A stretch of 64,000 bases of DNA from Paenibacillus pinihumi DSM 23905 = JCM 16419 (GCF_000422505.1 NZ_KE383868.1:252575-316574), one strand, 5' to 3'; numbered from the stretch's first letter, positions 41,714-50,844 are shown. Notes: generated by a model from the sequence alone, not told the origin. Made by a program: numbers and translations.

Positions 41714-43042
41714 ATGAGTGAGCTGAACTGGAGCCGCTATTTGACAGAAATGACACTTGCGTTTCATATTCTGTTCGCAACAATCGGAGTGGGCATCCCC
41801 ATTTTTATATCTATTGCCGAATGGATCGGCATCCGCAAAAAGGATCCCCATTACACCCTTATGGCAAGACGCTGGACGCGGGGATTTGTCATTACGGTTG
41901 CAGTTGGCGTTGTAACCGGGACATGCATTGGACTTCAGCTTAGCTTGCTGTGGCCGGAGTTTATGCGTTTTGCAGGAAATGTGATCAGTCTCCCCCTCTT
42001 TTTGGAGACCTTTGCATTTTTCTTCGAAGCGATTTTTCTTGGCATCTATCTGTATACCTGGAACAGGTTCTCCAATCCGTATCGGCATTGGCTGCTGACC
42101 CTGCCGATTATTATCGGGTCATCGGCATCGGCATTGTTTATTACAATGGTTAATGCTTTTATGAATACGCCACAAGGCTTTACGCTTGAGAATGGAAGGC
42201 TGATTAATCTTGACCCTCTGGCAGCCATGTTCAATCCGGCTACGCCCTCCAAGGTAGCGCATGTTTTATCCTCTGCCTATCTGACGTCCGCCTTTATACT
42301 CGGCATGATTGCAGCCTTTTCCATGCTGAGAGGACGAAATAACGATTACAATAAAAAATCGATCCGCCTCAATATGATAACCGGACTTATTCTGGCGGCA
42401 GCTACGATATTGTTCGGGGATATCTCCGCCAAATTCCTGTTTGAAAAGCAGCCTGAGAAGCTGGCAGCAGCCGAATGGCATTTTGAGACCGGCAGTCAGG
42501 CAGCCTTGGTCATTGGAGGCCATTTGGACCCTATTACTCATGAGATCACGGGGGCCATTAAGATCCCTTATGGCCTTAGCCTGCTGGCCTCGCATGATCC
42601 GAATGGAGTTGTTGTCGGTTTGAATGATTTCCCGCGGGACGAGTGGCCTCCGCTTTATGTCCATTATTTATTTGATGCCATGGTCGGCATCGGGTTTTAC
42701 TTGCTGGCCGTGCCTGTTCTGTTTCTGTTAATCAGCAGAGTAAAGCGATGGAATACATACAACCGCTGGATACTGGGAGCTATTCTTGCAGGCGGGCCCT
42801 TCTCCCTGCTTGCGATCGAGCTTGGCTGGTTCTACGCCGAAGTCGGCAGACAGCCATGGATTTTAAGAGGTTATATGCGTGTAGCCGAAGCAGCTACGAC
42901 GAATCCCAATACCCCGATTACGTTCTGGCTGTTCGCCGCGTTGTATCTCCTGTTAGGCATTGTTTGCCTCGTGGTGCTCGGCCGGCTGTTCCGCAATAAG
43001 CCGGCTGAGCTGGAGCTTGAAGAACGCCGAATTATTTTGTAA
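41714..43042 (+). CDS. cydA: Cytochrome bd-type quinol oxidase subunit I
   Basis: About 442 residues. N-terminal MSELNWSRYLTEMTLAFHILFATIGVG carries the haem b595 His ligand (His near 18). LETFAFFFEAIFLGIYLYTW holds the two conserved Glu residues, and GWFYAEVGRQPWILRGYMRV is the GRQPW motif. The short quinol loop places it near the CioA/YthA short-Q-loop group. ATG 41714 is eight bases from GGAG. It is followed 13 bp later by subunit II. The enzyme reduces oxygen to water with quinol under low oxygen. Confidence 0.92.
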   Translation: MSELNWSRYLTEMTLAFHILFATIGVGIPIFISIAEWIGIRKKDPHYTLMARRWTRGFVITVAVGVVTGTCIGLQLSLLWPEFMRFAGNVISLPLFLETFAFFFEAIFLGIYLYTWNRFSNPYRHWLLTLPIIIGSSASALFITMVNAFMNTPQGFTLENGRLINLDPLAAMFNPATPSKVAHVLSSAYLTSAFILGMIAAFSMLRGRNNDYNKKSIRLNMITGLILAAATILFGDISAKFLFEKQPEKLAAAEWHFETGSQAALVIGGHLDPITHEITGAIKIPYGLSLLASHDPNGVVVGLNDFPRDEWPPLYVHYLFDAMVGIGFYLLAVPVLFLLISRVKRWNTYNRWILGAILAGGPFSLLAIELGWFYAEVGRQPWILRGYMRVAEAATTNPNTPITFWLFAALYLLLGIVCLVVLGRLFRNKPAELELEERRIIL

Positions 43043-43055
43043 GGAGGAGATGCAG

Positions 43056-44072
43056 ATGACGATTGAGCAGATTGGGATCACGGTTTTATGGATCTTCCTG
43101 TACGGCTATTTGATCGTGGCATCCATTGATTTTGGAGCCGGATTTTATGCCTATTACGGCAGGGTTATCGGGATTGAGACTGTGATTGGCCCCGTGATTT
43201 CCCGATATTTATCACCGGTATGGGAAGTGACCAATGTATTTCTGGTCTTCTTTTTCGTGGGGATTGTCGGCTTCTTTCCAGAGACGGCTTATTACTACGG
43301 AACCGCCCTGCTCATTCCCGGCAGCATTGCGCTGATTCTCCTGGCGATTCGGGGCTCCTTCTATGCTTTTGCCAATTACGGGGCCAGAAAAAGCAACCTG
43401 TATCTGTTGGCTTATGGAGCAACTGGACTGTTCATTCCGGCTGCCTTATCGACGGTATTTACCATTTCGGAGGGCGGTTTTTTGACGGTTCACGAAGGCT
43501 CCGTTTCTTTGCTTATGGAGGAGTTGTTTTTTAGCGACTATTCATGGGCGGTTGTATTTTTGGCTGTCTCCAGTGTTTTGTTTATCAGCTCGACATTTTT
43601 AACGTATTATGCGCATTATGCAGGTGACAAGCGGGCGCTCGAATGGCTGCGGACCTTTGCGATTTGGGGCGGTGTACCTACGATAATTTCCAGCTTGTTC
43701 GTCTTTATTGCGCTGCGCAACCATAACCTGGATCATTTCCGGCACACGCTTGATGTATGGTGGATGTTTGCACTTTCACTGGCCAGCTTTATCGTTGCCA
43801 TCTGGCTGATTTGGCACCGTAAAAATTATGGAACAGCCTTTATCTTGGTCATGCTCCAGTTTGCCTTTGCGTTCTTTGGCTATGGGATATCCCATCTCCC
43901 TTACCTGCTCTATCCGTATTTGACGCTTTCAAGCAGTGTCACCAATCCGGTAATGGGACGCGCTTTGGTCATTGCATTTGTGGCAGGACTTGTATTGCTG
44001 ATTCCGGCATTGGCGCTGCTGCTTCGGTTATTTTTGTTTAACGCGAGTTATGTGAAAGGAGAAACATCATGA
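43056..44072 (+). CDS. cydB: Cytochrome bd-type quinol oxidase subunit II
   Basis: A 338-residue membrane protein (about eight to nine helices) with the CydB/YthB pattern: LWIFLYGYLIVASIDFGAGFYAYYGR, SPVWEVTNVFLVFFFVGIVGFFPETAYYYG and RGSFYAFANYG near residue 105. Start ATG 43056 (AAGGAGG eight bases before) is preferred to an ATG six bases upstream. Stop TGA overlaps the next gene as ATGA. Partner of CydA. Confidence 0.9.
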   Translation: MTIEQIGITVLWIFLYGYLIVASIDFGAGFYAYYGRVIGIETVIGPVISRYLSPVWEVTNVFLVFFFVGIVGFFPETAYYYGTALLIPGSIALILLAIRGSFYAFANYGARKSNLYLLAYGATGLFIPAALSTVFTISEGGFLTVHEGSVSLLMEELFFSDYSWAVVFLAVSSVLFISSTFLTYYAHYAGDKRALEWLRTFAIWGGVPTIISSLFVFIALRNHNLDHFRHTLDVWWMFALSLASFIVAIWLIWHRKNYGTAFILVMLQFAFAFFGYGISHLPYLLYPYLTLSSSVTNPVMGRALVIAFVAGLVLLIPALALLLRLFLFNASYVKGETS

Positions 44073-44164
44073 ATATATTTGACCGTCAGGATAAATGGCT
44101 GATGAGGTTATGTTTTGGCATCGCAGTGATTATGCTGTTATCTGCTGTGCGTTATTTCGTCTAA
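44069..44164 (+). CDS. Small single-helix membrane protein coupled to cydB (CydX/CydS-like)
   Basis: A 31-residue ORF: MNIFDRQDKWLMRLCFGI then a hydrophobic stretch ending SAVRYFV. AAAGGAG lies seven bases before ATG, and the ATG overlaps the cydB stop by four bases (ATGA). One transmembrane helix. Small third subunits (CydX in E. coli, CydS in Geobacillus) stabilise the haem sites of cytochrome bd; position and size fit this class though sequence identity cannot be claimed. Too short for most automated gene callers. Confidence 0.75.
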   Translation: MNIFDRQDKWLMRLCFGIAVIMLLSAVRYFV

Positions 44165-44303
44165 GGAAGGGATGGCGAGGCTGCACCACCCGCAATAGAT
44201 GAACCTAAAAATAGGCTGCACAGCAACAGAAATCTGCTGCCATACAGCCTGGATCATAAACTAGGCAAAGCGATTAAAATAACTTGAATTCGATTCAATC
44301 GAC

Positions 44304-45104
44304 TTACAGCCGATGAGCGGCATGAAGTGTCGGTCCTACGAATTTATTCAGCGGAAAGCCGCCTTCGATCGCCTTCGTAATGAAGACTTTGCCTTCACGA
44401 ACAGCATCTTTAACCGATAGTCCTTTTGCCAGCCCTGCTGTAACTGCCGCGGATGTCGTGCAGCCTGCCCCATGCGTATAGGTCGTCTGTACAACATCAG
44501 CTTCGTGCCAGTCAAAGGTGCTTCCATCATACAGCAGATCAATAGCCCGGCCTGGCTCAATTACACCGCGGTCCTTGATCAGTACGTGCTTGGCGCCTTG
44601 CTCCTGAATAATAGCTGCTGCCTGCTGCATTTGCTCGCGCGAACGGATTGGACCGGTCTTCGCCAGCTGCGAAGCTTCGAACAGGTTAGGTGTTACCAGA
44701 TCTGCACCCGGAATCAAATATTTAATCATCGCATCCGTATTCTCTGGCTGCAGCACTTCATCTGTACCTTTGCATACCATAACCGGATCAATGACTATGC
44801 CTTTTCTTTCAGTCCGCTTCAGGTGGGAAGCCACAAGCTCGATAATATCGGTTGATCCGAGCATTCCGGTCTTCATTGCATCGAAGCCGATGCCGTCCAG
44901 CACAGTACGAAGCTGCGCTTCTACAATATGAAGCTCAACAGGATACACCAGATGGTTCCATGTCTCAGGCTCCATAGCTACGATAGTTGTCAGTACAGTC
45001 ATGCCGTAAACGCCAAGCTCCTGGAAAGTTTTGAGGTCGGCCTGAATGCCAGCCCCGCCGCTCGTGTCCGAACCGGCAATTGTTAATGTTTTTGGAATAC
45101 TCAT
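44304..45104 (-). CDS. pdxK: Pyridoxine/hydroxymethylpyrimidine kinase
   Basis: A 266-residue ribokinase-fold enzyme: TIAGSDTSGGAGIQADLKTFQELGVYGMTVLTTI is the ThiD/PdxK signature; YTHGAGCTTSAAVTAGLAKG is the catalytic region with the Asp replaced by Cys, as in Bacillus PdxK (ThiD-type) enzymes. It phosphorylates pyridoxal, pyridoxine or HMP for vitamin B6 or thiamine salvage. Single-gene unit; AAAGGAG is 11 bases before ATG. Confidence 0.9.
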   Translation of the reverse strand: MSIPKTLTIAGSDTSGGAGIQADLKTFQELGVYGMTVLTTIVAMEPETWNHLVYPVELHIVEAQLRTVLDGIGFDAMKTGMLGSTDIIELVASHLKRTERKGIVIDPVMVCKGTDEVLQPENTDAMIKYLIPGADLVTPNLFEASQLAKTGPIRSREQMQQAAAIIQEQGAKHVLIKDRGVIEPGRAIDLLYDGSTFDWHEADVVQTTYTHGAGCTTSAAVTAGLAKGLSVKDAVREGKVFITKAIEGGFPLNKFVGPTLHAAHRL

Positions 45105-45455
45105 GAAGCCTAATTCTCCTTTTTATTGTACATCCTACTGCTAAATAAGCAATTTGTCAAAGTCATAATAGAAAATTTTCTCTAAATATGTATGTTCATA
45201 TAGGATTATGAGGAATATTAGGACTAGTCTTGCTTTAATTCCCCCGAAGCAGCTTTTTTCTAAACGCCTTTTAAGGCATATTCGTCAATTTGCTTGCCCA
45301 TTCCTGTCTCACAATTTACATTCCTATTCTAAAATGGGTGCTAACCTGTTTAGCATATGAAAGGACTAAAGCACTATATCATGTAAAAAATTGTCTTCAG
45401 TTTTAGGTATTTTGCTGTATAATCGAAAAAAAGAATTACTAATGGGGGTTAATAA
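45105..45455. other. Intergenic stretch between pdxK and a secreted protein gene
   Basis: About 350 bp, AT-rich. A short palindrome AGAAAATTTTCT lies at about 45170-45181. Presumably holds the two divergent promoters. Nothing else supported. Confidence 0.35.
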
Positions 45456-45809
45456 GTGCAAAGGATCCATGCAAAGATTTTAAGTTTCCTTATAGTGTTC
45501 ATACTGTTATTCGGTGTATCTGTCCCTTCAACCATTTATGCTGCACCGGAAGTCAAACAGACCATCTCCATTAAAACTGGAGAAGAGAAAAAAATTAAGC
45601 CCTATGAATATATAAATAGTGGCAACAAAACGATGAAAGTTCAAGCCACTGTCAAACTTGACGGTTGGGGTCAGAACTATGAATCTGCAACTAACTTTAG
45701 TAATGGCCAGGCAATCGTATATAAAGGTAAAGAGGCCTATTATATTAATACGAAGGGTAAAATCATTAGCAAAGCGACAAATGTGATAAAATGGGAGTAT
45801 GATGAATAA
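45456..45809 (+). CDS. Small secreted protein of unknown function
   Basis: A 117-residue protein with a clear signal peptide (KILSFLIVFILLFGVSVPSTIYA, cleavage near AYA/AP) and a mature domain of about 85 residues rich in Lys and beta-type text (IKTGEEKKIKPYEYINSGNKTM, GQAIVYKGKEAYYINTKGKI). Start is GTG 45456 with GGGGG seven bases upstream. A hairpin terminator follows at once. No family recognised. Confidence 0.75.
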   Translation: MQRIHAKILSFLIVFILLFGVSVPSTIYAAPEVKQTISIKTGEEKKIKPYEYINSGNKTMKVQATVKLDGWGQNYESATNFSNGQAIVYKGKEAYYINTKGKIISKATNVIKWEYDE

Positions 45810-45840
45810 TTGAACCGTTGAAATTACATACACAGGTAGC

Positions 45841-45878
45841 GGGAAGCGAATCTTTTATGGTTCGCTTCCCTGTTTTTT
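45841..45878 (+). terminator. Terminator of the secreted-protein gene
   Basis: GGGAAGCGAA (45841-45850) pairs perfectly with TTCGCTTCCC (45861-45870), then TGTTTTTT. Confidence 0.85.
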
Positions 45879-45954
45879 AGAGATTCATCACTTCAATCTT
45901 TCAAGCGGATTGTTTAATGGTTCAAGCCCTTCTTAACTTTGCAGCAAGTATCTC

Positions 45955-46500
45955 CTATTTCCAATCCTCCACCCGCCACACTGCGGTTATCCATTCCTCA
46001 TAAAATTCAGGCTCGTGAGATACCAGCAAGATTGTTCCCTTATAACTGGCCAACGCCTTGGCAAGTGCTTCCTTGGCTGGAACGTCCAGGTGATTGGTCG
46101 GCTCATCGAGAACGAGCACATTCAAAAAGCGCTCATCATGCGAAACCACGACATAAGCATTCTCATACCGCTTCATGTACGCAATCAGCCACTCAATATG
46201 TGCCACATCAAGATAGTTCGTCGGCTCATCCAGAAGCAGAATATCCATATCCTCCGTCCGCTGACTGAGCTTCTCCGCAATATCCATCATGCTGCGTTCA
46301 GTCTCATAAAGTGAAGCGAACGCTCCCTGCAGACATTGCAAAATTGTTGTGCCAGGCTGAAGCTCTGAATGCTGGCGCAAATATCCGCACCGGACAGTCG
46401 GCAGCCACGCAATACTGCCGGCATCGGGGAGCAGTTCCCCTGCCAGCATCCGCCTTGTATTAAGCCCTGTTTGCTCTCCATCAAAATTTCGACATTGCAT
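45955..46500 (-). pseudogene. Remnant of an ABC-F ATPase gene with internal deletions
   Basis: The frame reads 181 codons but cannot fold as an ABC-F protein. It lacks the first Walker A loop and the signature (LSGGE) of domain 1: a stretch ending YETERSMMDIAEKLS runs directly into LLLDEPTNYLD; then SHDERFLN is joined directly to VLVLDEPTNHLD of domain 2. Thus two internal segments (signature of domain 1, and linker plus most of domain 2) are missing in frame. The open frame through two fusion points is curious and suggests recent deletions. No SD is visible. Confidence 0.7.
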
Positions 46501-46623
46501 CCGTGGTTTGCTATCATGGCGGATTAAGTAATGTAAATGTTAAGGAACAGTTATTAGGACTTAGCCAAGGACTATAAAGCCAGAGTTTCAGCAATTTACT
46601 CACCAATGACAGCCAGCGCTGAT

Positions 46624-46671
46624 TAAACAAGCCATCCCCTTTGATTCAAGTCAAGGGAATGGCTTGTTTTT
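46624..46671. terminator. Bidirectional terminator after the NIPSNAP gene
   Basis: AAGCCATCCCCTT (46629-46641) pairs with AAGGGAATGGCTT (46653-46665), flanked by T-runs on both strands. Confidence 0.7.
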
Positions 46672-46727
46672 AAATTGTTCTCTTCCGCTATTATAGTGCT
46701 CTCGCTGATTGTTCAATTGGAAAACAA

Positions 46728-47045
46728 TCAATTAAAAAAAGGAGCATTGTGCATGTAAATGGTCTCGATCTTCTCATATAATGGACCTGCCTGTTCGGTT
46801 CGCTCCTTGAGATCCAGCCACTGCTGATCCTCCGTGAATGCCTTGAAATTATGTTCACGAGAAGCTGCATCAGGGTGCTCCAACACGTAATACAGCCGGT
46901 TCTTCGTCTCGTCCGCATCTACCCAAAATTGGGTAACCTTCATCCCGTGCTTGGCAAAAATCTGAATGGTATGATCCCGGAAGCGGTCCAAAATCGTTTG
47001 CATTTTTCCGGGTACCACATCATAAATCCGCAATTCATACAGCAT
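46728..47045 (-). CDS. NIPSNAP-family protein
   Basis: About 105 residues: MLYELRIYDVVPGKMQTILDRFRDHTIQIFAKHG, then YYVLEHPDAASREHNFKAF. This is a ferredoxin-like alpha/beta barrel of the NIPSNAP family. ATG 47045 has AAAGGGGA eight bases before. Third gene of the MFS-SDR-NIPSNAP operon. Function of bacterial NIPSNAP proteins is unknown. Confidence 0.85.
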   Translation of the reverse strand: MLYELRIYDVVPGKMQTILDRFRDHTIQIFAKHGMKVTQFWVDADETKNRLYYVLEHPDAASREHNFKAFTEDQQWLDLKERTEQAGPLYEKIETIYMHNAPFFN

Positions 47046-47073
47046 CTTCGTCATCCCCTTTACGGAATATTTT

Positions 47074-47817
47074 TTACCACTGTCCTGCGCTTTGACCGCC
47101 ATCAACATGAAGAATCTCTCCGGTTACGAATTTCGAAGCCTCCAAATACACAATCGCTTCAATAATATCCTGATTTTCACCCATTCGGCCCACCGGATGC
47201 AGTTTGGCCAAAAAGTCATGGGTTTCTACCGGATGCATGGGAGTTTTAATAACTCCCGGGGCAACTGCATTTACACGAATTCCTTTATCGGCATATTCAA
47301 TCGCAAGCGATCTTGTCGCTGCACTCAGGCCGCCTTTGGTCAAGGCTGCAAGAACGGAAGGTACAGCTTTGATCGGCTGCTCGGCTACACCGCTGGCCGT
47401 AATGTTGATGATGTGGCCGGAACCCGCCTTCAGCATCACATCAGCAGCGCGTTGTGTCACATGGAAGAACCCGGCCAGGTTAACGGATAATACCGAATCA
47501 AACTCGGCTGCCGAGTAGTCTGTGAATGATTTTGCAATAAAAATGCCCGCATTATTGATGAGTGTGTCCAGGCGTCCGAAGCGTGAAAGAGCTTCAGCTA
47601 TCAAACGTTCCGCAATTTGAGGATCGGCTATATCCCCTGCAACATACGCCACATGTGCGCCTGTAGGATCGATTTCCTTCGCAGCTTCCGCCAGCAGATT
47701 TTCACGTCGTCCATTGATTACGACATTTGCCCCTTGTTTGACCAGTTCAATTGCCGCTGCTTTCCCGATACCGCTGCTTCCACCTGTGATGACGGCCACT
47801 TTATCTTGAAAATTCAT
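47074..47817 (-). CDS. Short-chain dehydrogenase/reductase, catalytic Tyr absent
   Basis: A 247-residue SDR: NAD-motif TGGSSGIGKA (11-20), NNAGIFIAKS, then PSVLAALTKGG where Tyr-x-x-x-Lys should lie. The residue four before the conserved Lys is Ala, so the catalytic Tyr is missing; TKGGLSAATRSLAIEYA and the C-terminal VTGEILHVDGGQSAGQW are normal. This variant may work through another residue or use the fold for binding only. The ATG overlaps the upstream MFS stop (ATGA). Confidence 0.82.
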   Translation of the reverse strand: MNFQDKVAVITGGSSGIGKAAAIELVKQGANVVINGRRENLLAEAAKEIDPTGAHVAYVAGDIADPQIAERLIAEALSRFGRLDTLINNAGIFIAKSFTDYSAAEFDSVLSVNLAGFFHVTQRAADVMLKAGSGHIINITASGVAEQPIKAVPSVLAALTKGGLSAATRSLAIEYADKGIRVNAVAPGVIKTPMHPVETHDFLAKLHPVGRMGENQDIIEAIVYLEASKFVTGEILHVDGGQSAGQW

Positions 47818-48995
47818 ATCGATTCTCTCCTTTGTTTAGTATATCTATTTTTTCCATTCCTATTTCCAATACCTATCGGCAAACTGATTGCCCCCAGAAA
47901 AACGATAATTGCTGCACCAATCAGAGCGGTCATGTAGCTGCTGCTTCCCTCAATCAGTATCCCTGCAACGAGTGGTCCTACGATCTGCCCGAGTCCAAAG
48001 CAGGCCGTCAGCAAGCCCACAATTTTGCGGTTATCTTGCGGGTACAGCTCTTTCCCATACGACACGAACAACATCGTAATCCCCATAAATGTTGCACCAA
48101 ATAAAATCGCCCCTGCGATGATGGAAGCTGTAGAAGGAATCACCACAGGAATTGCAATGCCTGCAGCTTGCAATATCATAGCCGCAGTCAAAGTCCATTT
48201 CTTGCCCCACCGGGAAGCGAGCGCAGACCAGCCGATGCAAGAAGGAATTCCGGCAAGCCCGACAAAAATCCAGCTAAGGGCTGCAAAATTAGGGATGGTT
48301 GAAACTGTCTTGGCGTATGCTACAAGATAAGTCCCGGTCACAATGTAGCCCAGTCCTTCCAGGCCATAGGCAATGCTCAGACAGATTAGAATGCGGCGGA
48401 CACCTGCAGGATGAATGCTCTTCGGGGCATCCGGCGCTGCTGTAACTGTACGGCTGTCCCGCAACAAATACCATGCCGCCAATCCCAGAATAAGGCTAAT
48501 GATTCCGAGTCCCTTCCATACGATGACCCAACTTCCGTCATATGCAAGCAGCGGAACCGCTACTCCGGTCAGCAGTATACCGGCTCCCACCCCGCCGTAA
48601 AAAATGCCGGTTTGAAGTGCTGACAGCCGTTCCAGTACAATGCCTGATGCAATCACAAAGACAACCGCACTGGCACAACCGGATAAAAAACGGAGCAGAA
48701 TCCAGGGCTCAAGGGTATGGAATTCACCCATTCCCCAAGTCGTTGCTATGCTGGCGATCAGGGCTGCGAGCAGCAGCGCGGACCGGTTTTTTACTTGGAT
48801 CAGCGTAAGCACTAGTGCCCCGATCAGATACCCCAAATAATTGCTTGCTGCCAGATAACCTGCACCTTCGGCAGAGAACAGACTGTGATCCATCATCATC
48901 GGGAGGACGGGCGTAAAGGCGAACCTTCCAATTCCCATAGCAACCATGAGAGAAGCTATGCCTCCCAGCAATACAGTCATCGTCCGTCCCTTCAT
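47814..48995 (-). CDS. MFS transporter, YbfB/YjiJ family
   Basis: About 393 residues with 12 helices. MGIGRFAFTPVLPMMM at the start (residues about 20-35) is the YbfB/YjiJ family hallmark. Start ATG 48995 is six bases from AAAGGAGG. It is the first gene of an operon with the SDR and NIPSNAP genes and is divergent from a lysR gene. The family is common next to LysR regulators in Bacillus. Substrate unknown. Confidence 0.88.
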   Translation of the reverse strand: MKGRTMTVLLGGIASLMVAMGIGRFAFTPVLPMMMDHSLFSAEGAGYLAASNYLGYLIGALVLTLIQVKNRSALLLAALIASIATTWGMGEFHTLEPWILLRFLSGCASAVVFVIASGIVLERLSALQTGIFYGGVGAGILLTGVAVPLLAYDGSWVIVWKGLGIISLILGLAAWYLLRDSRTVTAAPDAPKSIHPAGVRRILICLSIAYGLEGLGYIVTGTYLVAYAKTVSTIPNFAALSWIFVGLAGIPSCIGWSALASRWGKKWTLTAAMILQAAGIAIPVVIPSTASIIAGAILFGATFMGITMLFVSYGKELYPQDNRKIVGLLTACFGLGQIVGPLVAGILIEGSSSYMTALIGAAIIVFLGAISLPIGIGNRNGKNRYTKQRRESI

Positions 48996-49077
48996 GGCCT
49001 TCCTCCTTTCTGTTGTGTGCCCATTGATCATACAACCATTTCTGCTATCATGTATAATACAGAATCATGATGTCGGA

Positions 49078-49094
49078 TATCTAAATAACAGATA
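49078..49094. promoter_or_regulatory. Candidate LysR box between MFS operon and lysR
   Basis: TATCTAAATAACAGATA: arms TATCT/AGATA around seven bases, fitting the T-N11-A pattern for LysR proteins; 24 bp ahead of the lysR start and 83 bp from the MFS start. Confidence 0.5.
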
Positions 49095-49117
49095 GCCAAA
49101 CATTGCAGGAGGCCAAG

Positions 49118-49986
49118 ATGGATATTCAATTACTGAAAGTGTTCTTCGCTACAGCCCAGGAAGGCAGCATTTCCAAAGCTGCGCAACGTTTGAATTTTGT
49201 CCAATCGAACGTTACGCATAAAATCCAACAGCTGGAGGCTGATTTGCAGACACAGCTCTTTTATCGCCACAACAGGGGCATTACACTGACCCCTTCCGGG
49301 CAAATTCTGCTCTCGTATGCAGAAAAAATATTGCATGTAACAATGAGGCCAGAGCAGCCGTCGGAGACTCCGCCATCCCCTCGGGGCCGCTCCATATCGG
49401 ATCTATGGAAACGACCGCTGCAGTTCGGCTGCCGAAGCTGCTTGCCCATTACCATACAACATACCCGGATGTTGAATTGTCTTTGGCCACAGGCCCTACT
49501 GAGCAAAGCCTTCAAGCGGTGCTCCATTATGAGCTGAACGGGGCATTCGTAGCCGGTCCTGTGGAGCATCCTGAATTGATTCAGGAAAATGTGATCGACG
49601 AGGAACTGGTGATCGTCACTCCGCTCTCGCATTCGTCGGTCAACTCCCTCCATGATGTGAAGCTGTTAAAGCTGCTCGTCTTTAAAACCGGCTGTGCCTA
49701 CAGAGCCAAATTGCTTCAGCTGCTTCAGGAAGAAGGGCTGTTGCCGATAAAAATGATGGAGTTCGGCTCGCTTGAAACCATTATTGGCTGTGTAGGCGCA
49801 GGCCTTGGGATCTCTCTGATGCCCCGTTCCATCGTAGCCGAGGCGGTGCAGCAGGGCAAAATCCGCTGCCATGAATTACAGGATCGGCAAACGATTGTTA
49901 CAACCGTCTTTATCAGGCGTAAGGATACCTTAATGACACCAGCCTTATCCGCCTTTTTATCCGAAATGCGCACCCATTTCAGTTAG
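49118..49986 (+). pseudogene. Frameshifted LysR-family regulator
   Basis: The N-terminal winged helix is normal (MDIQLLKVFFATAQEGSISKAAQRLNFVQSNVTHKIQQLEADLQTQLFYRHNRG) from ATG 49118 (AGGAGG five bases before). Around 49333-49346 the frame is lost: the in-frame product becomes VTMRPEQPSET, whereas the other frame continues NEARAAVGDSAIPSGPLHIGSMETTAAVRLPKLL and runs to 49986 as a complete substrate-binding domain. A single-base change joins the two parts. Either a real pseudogene, a sequencing error or a recoding site. It faces an MFS-SDR-NIPSNAP operon that it should regulate. Confidence 0.85.
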
Positions 49987-50130
49987 AATACAATTCGCAA
50001 AAGAGCTTCCCCCAGTCACCATGACTGTCGGGAAGCCCTTGCTTCACGTTCTATTTGGTTAGACGTATCACCGGAACAGGCTAATTCGTAGCGACTGCCA
50101 GTGGCAGTCAACTCCTTGTTCTGAACCTGG

Positions 50131-50661
50131 TTAAGACGAAACCGCTTGACTTAAAGTATACAAGTAATAACCGTAATCCGTAGGTATGCCGGGAAGGCTA
50201 TTTTGCCGTAGCATGGCGGTTATGTTGCCGCGATGATAGGTTCCATGATTGACGACATGCTGAATATAATCCTGACAGCTTGCCTGAAATTCTCCGGAAG
50301 GATAGATGGCTCCCAAATCCTCATGCTCTGCTATAAACTTGCGGAAACGCACAGCCAGATCATTCATTAGCCCGCCCAGCTCTTCAATACCCTTGCCTTC
50401 CGTTTCCGCAACCAGAACATCAATGGATGACTTTAGTCCCTCCACATATTCGGCAGTCATCTCCGTAATCCCGCCTGAAGCGAAAAATGACAGCCAACCT
50501 GAATCAATCACATAGATGTGCACCATTGCATCGTAAATCGAAGGAAACACACTGACCATTTCTTGACGGTATACAACCTCCGTGAGCTCTTGCAAATGTT
50601 CACAAACTCTACGGTTTGCCCACACATGGTAATCGTACTGCTGAAGCATAAATGTTTTCAA
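50131..50661 (-). CDS. DinB-family protein (metal-dependent bundle)
   Basis: A 176-residue four-helix protein: QQYDYHVWANRRVCEHLQEL at the start, MVHIYVIDSGWLSFF and HVVNHGTYHRGNITAML. The three His (about 47, 139 and 143) are the metal-binding triad of DinB/YfiT-type proteins, which include thiol-transferases. Start is TTG 50661 (GGGGA eight bases before). Preceded by a small ORF at 50710-50763. Substrate unknown. Confidence 0.85.
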   Translation of the reverse strand: MKTFMLQQYDYHVWANRRVCEHLQELTEVVYRQEMVSVFPSIYDAMVHIYVIDSGWLSFFASGGITEMTAEYVEGLKSSIDVLVAETEGKGIEELGGLMNDLAVRFRKFIAEHEDLGAIYPSGEFQASCQDYIQHVVNHGTYHRGNITAMLRQNSLPGIPTDYGYYLYTLSQAVSS

Positions 50662-50709
50662 AATCAGCTTCCCCTTTTCTTATAGGGAAAGTACGCAGTT
50701 TAGGGGCAA

Positions 50710-50763
50710 CTATGCGCTAATCCCCATTAAAATTTGCCCGAAAAGTACCGTTGTTTTCATCAT
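50710..50763 (-). CDS. Possible 17-residue peptide ahead of dinB
   Basis: An ORF of 17 codons (MMKTTVLFGQILMGISA) has a strong AGGAGG box five bases before its first ATG, and ends about 48 bp before the DinB start. The peptide is hydrophobic. It may be a leader peptide, a small membrane protein or chance. Only the ribosome site supports it. Confidence 0.3.
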   Translation of the reverse strand: MMKTTVLFGQILMGISA

Positions 50764-50844
50764 AAACCCCTCCTGATTTTCACTTAATGCCATTGTAGCA
50801 TATATGCCCGCAAGAAGGATTGATGTGTGATACATGTGAATTTA

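Noticed and set aside
44212..44250. A hairpin after the small cytochrome bd gene as a terminator
   Set aside because: Stem is interrupted and no T-run follows; support is too weak to list as a terminator.
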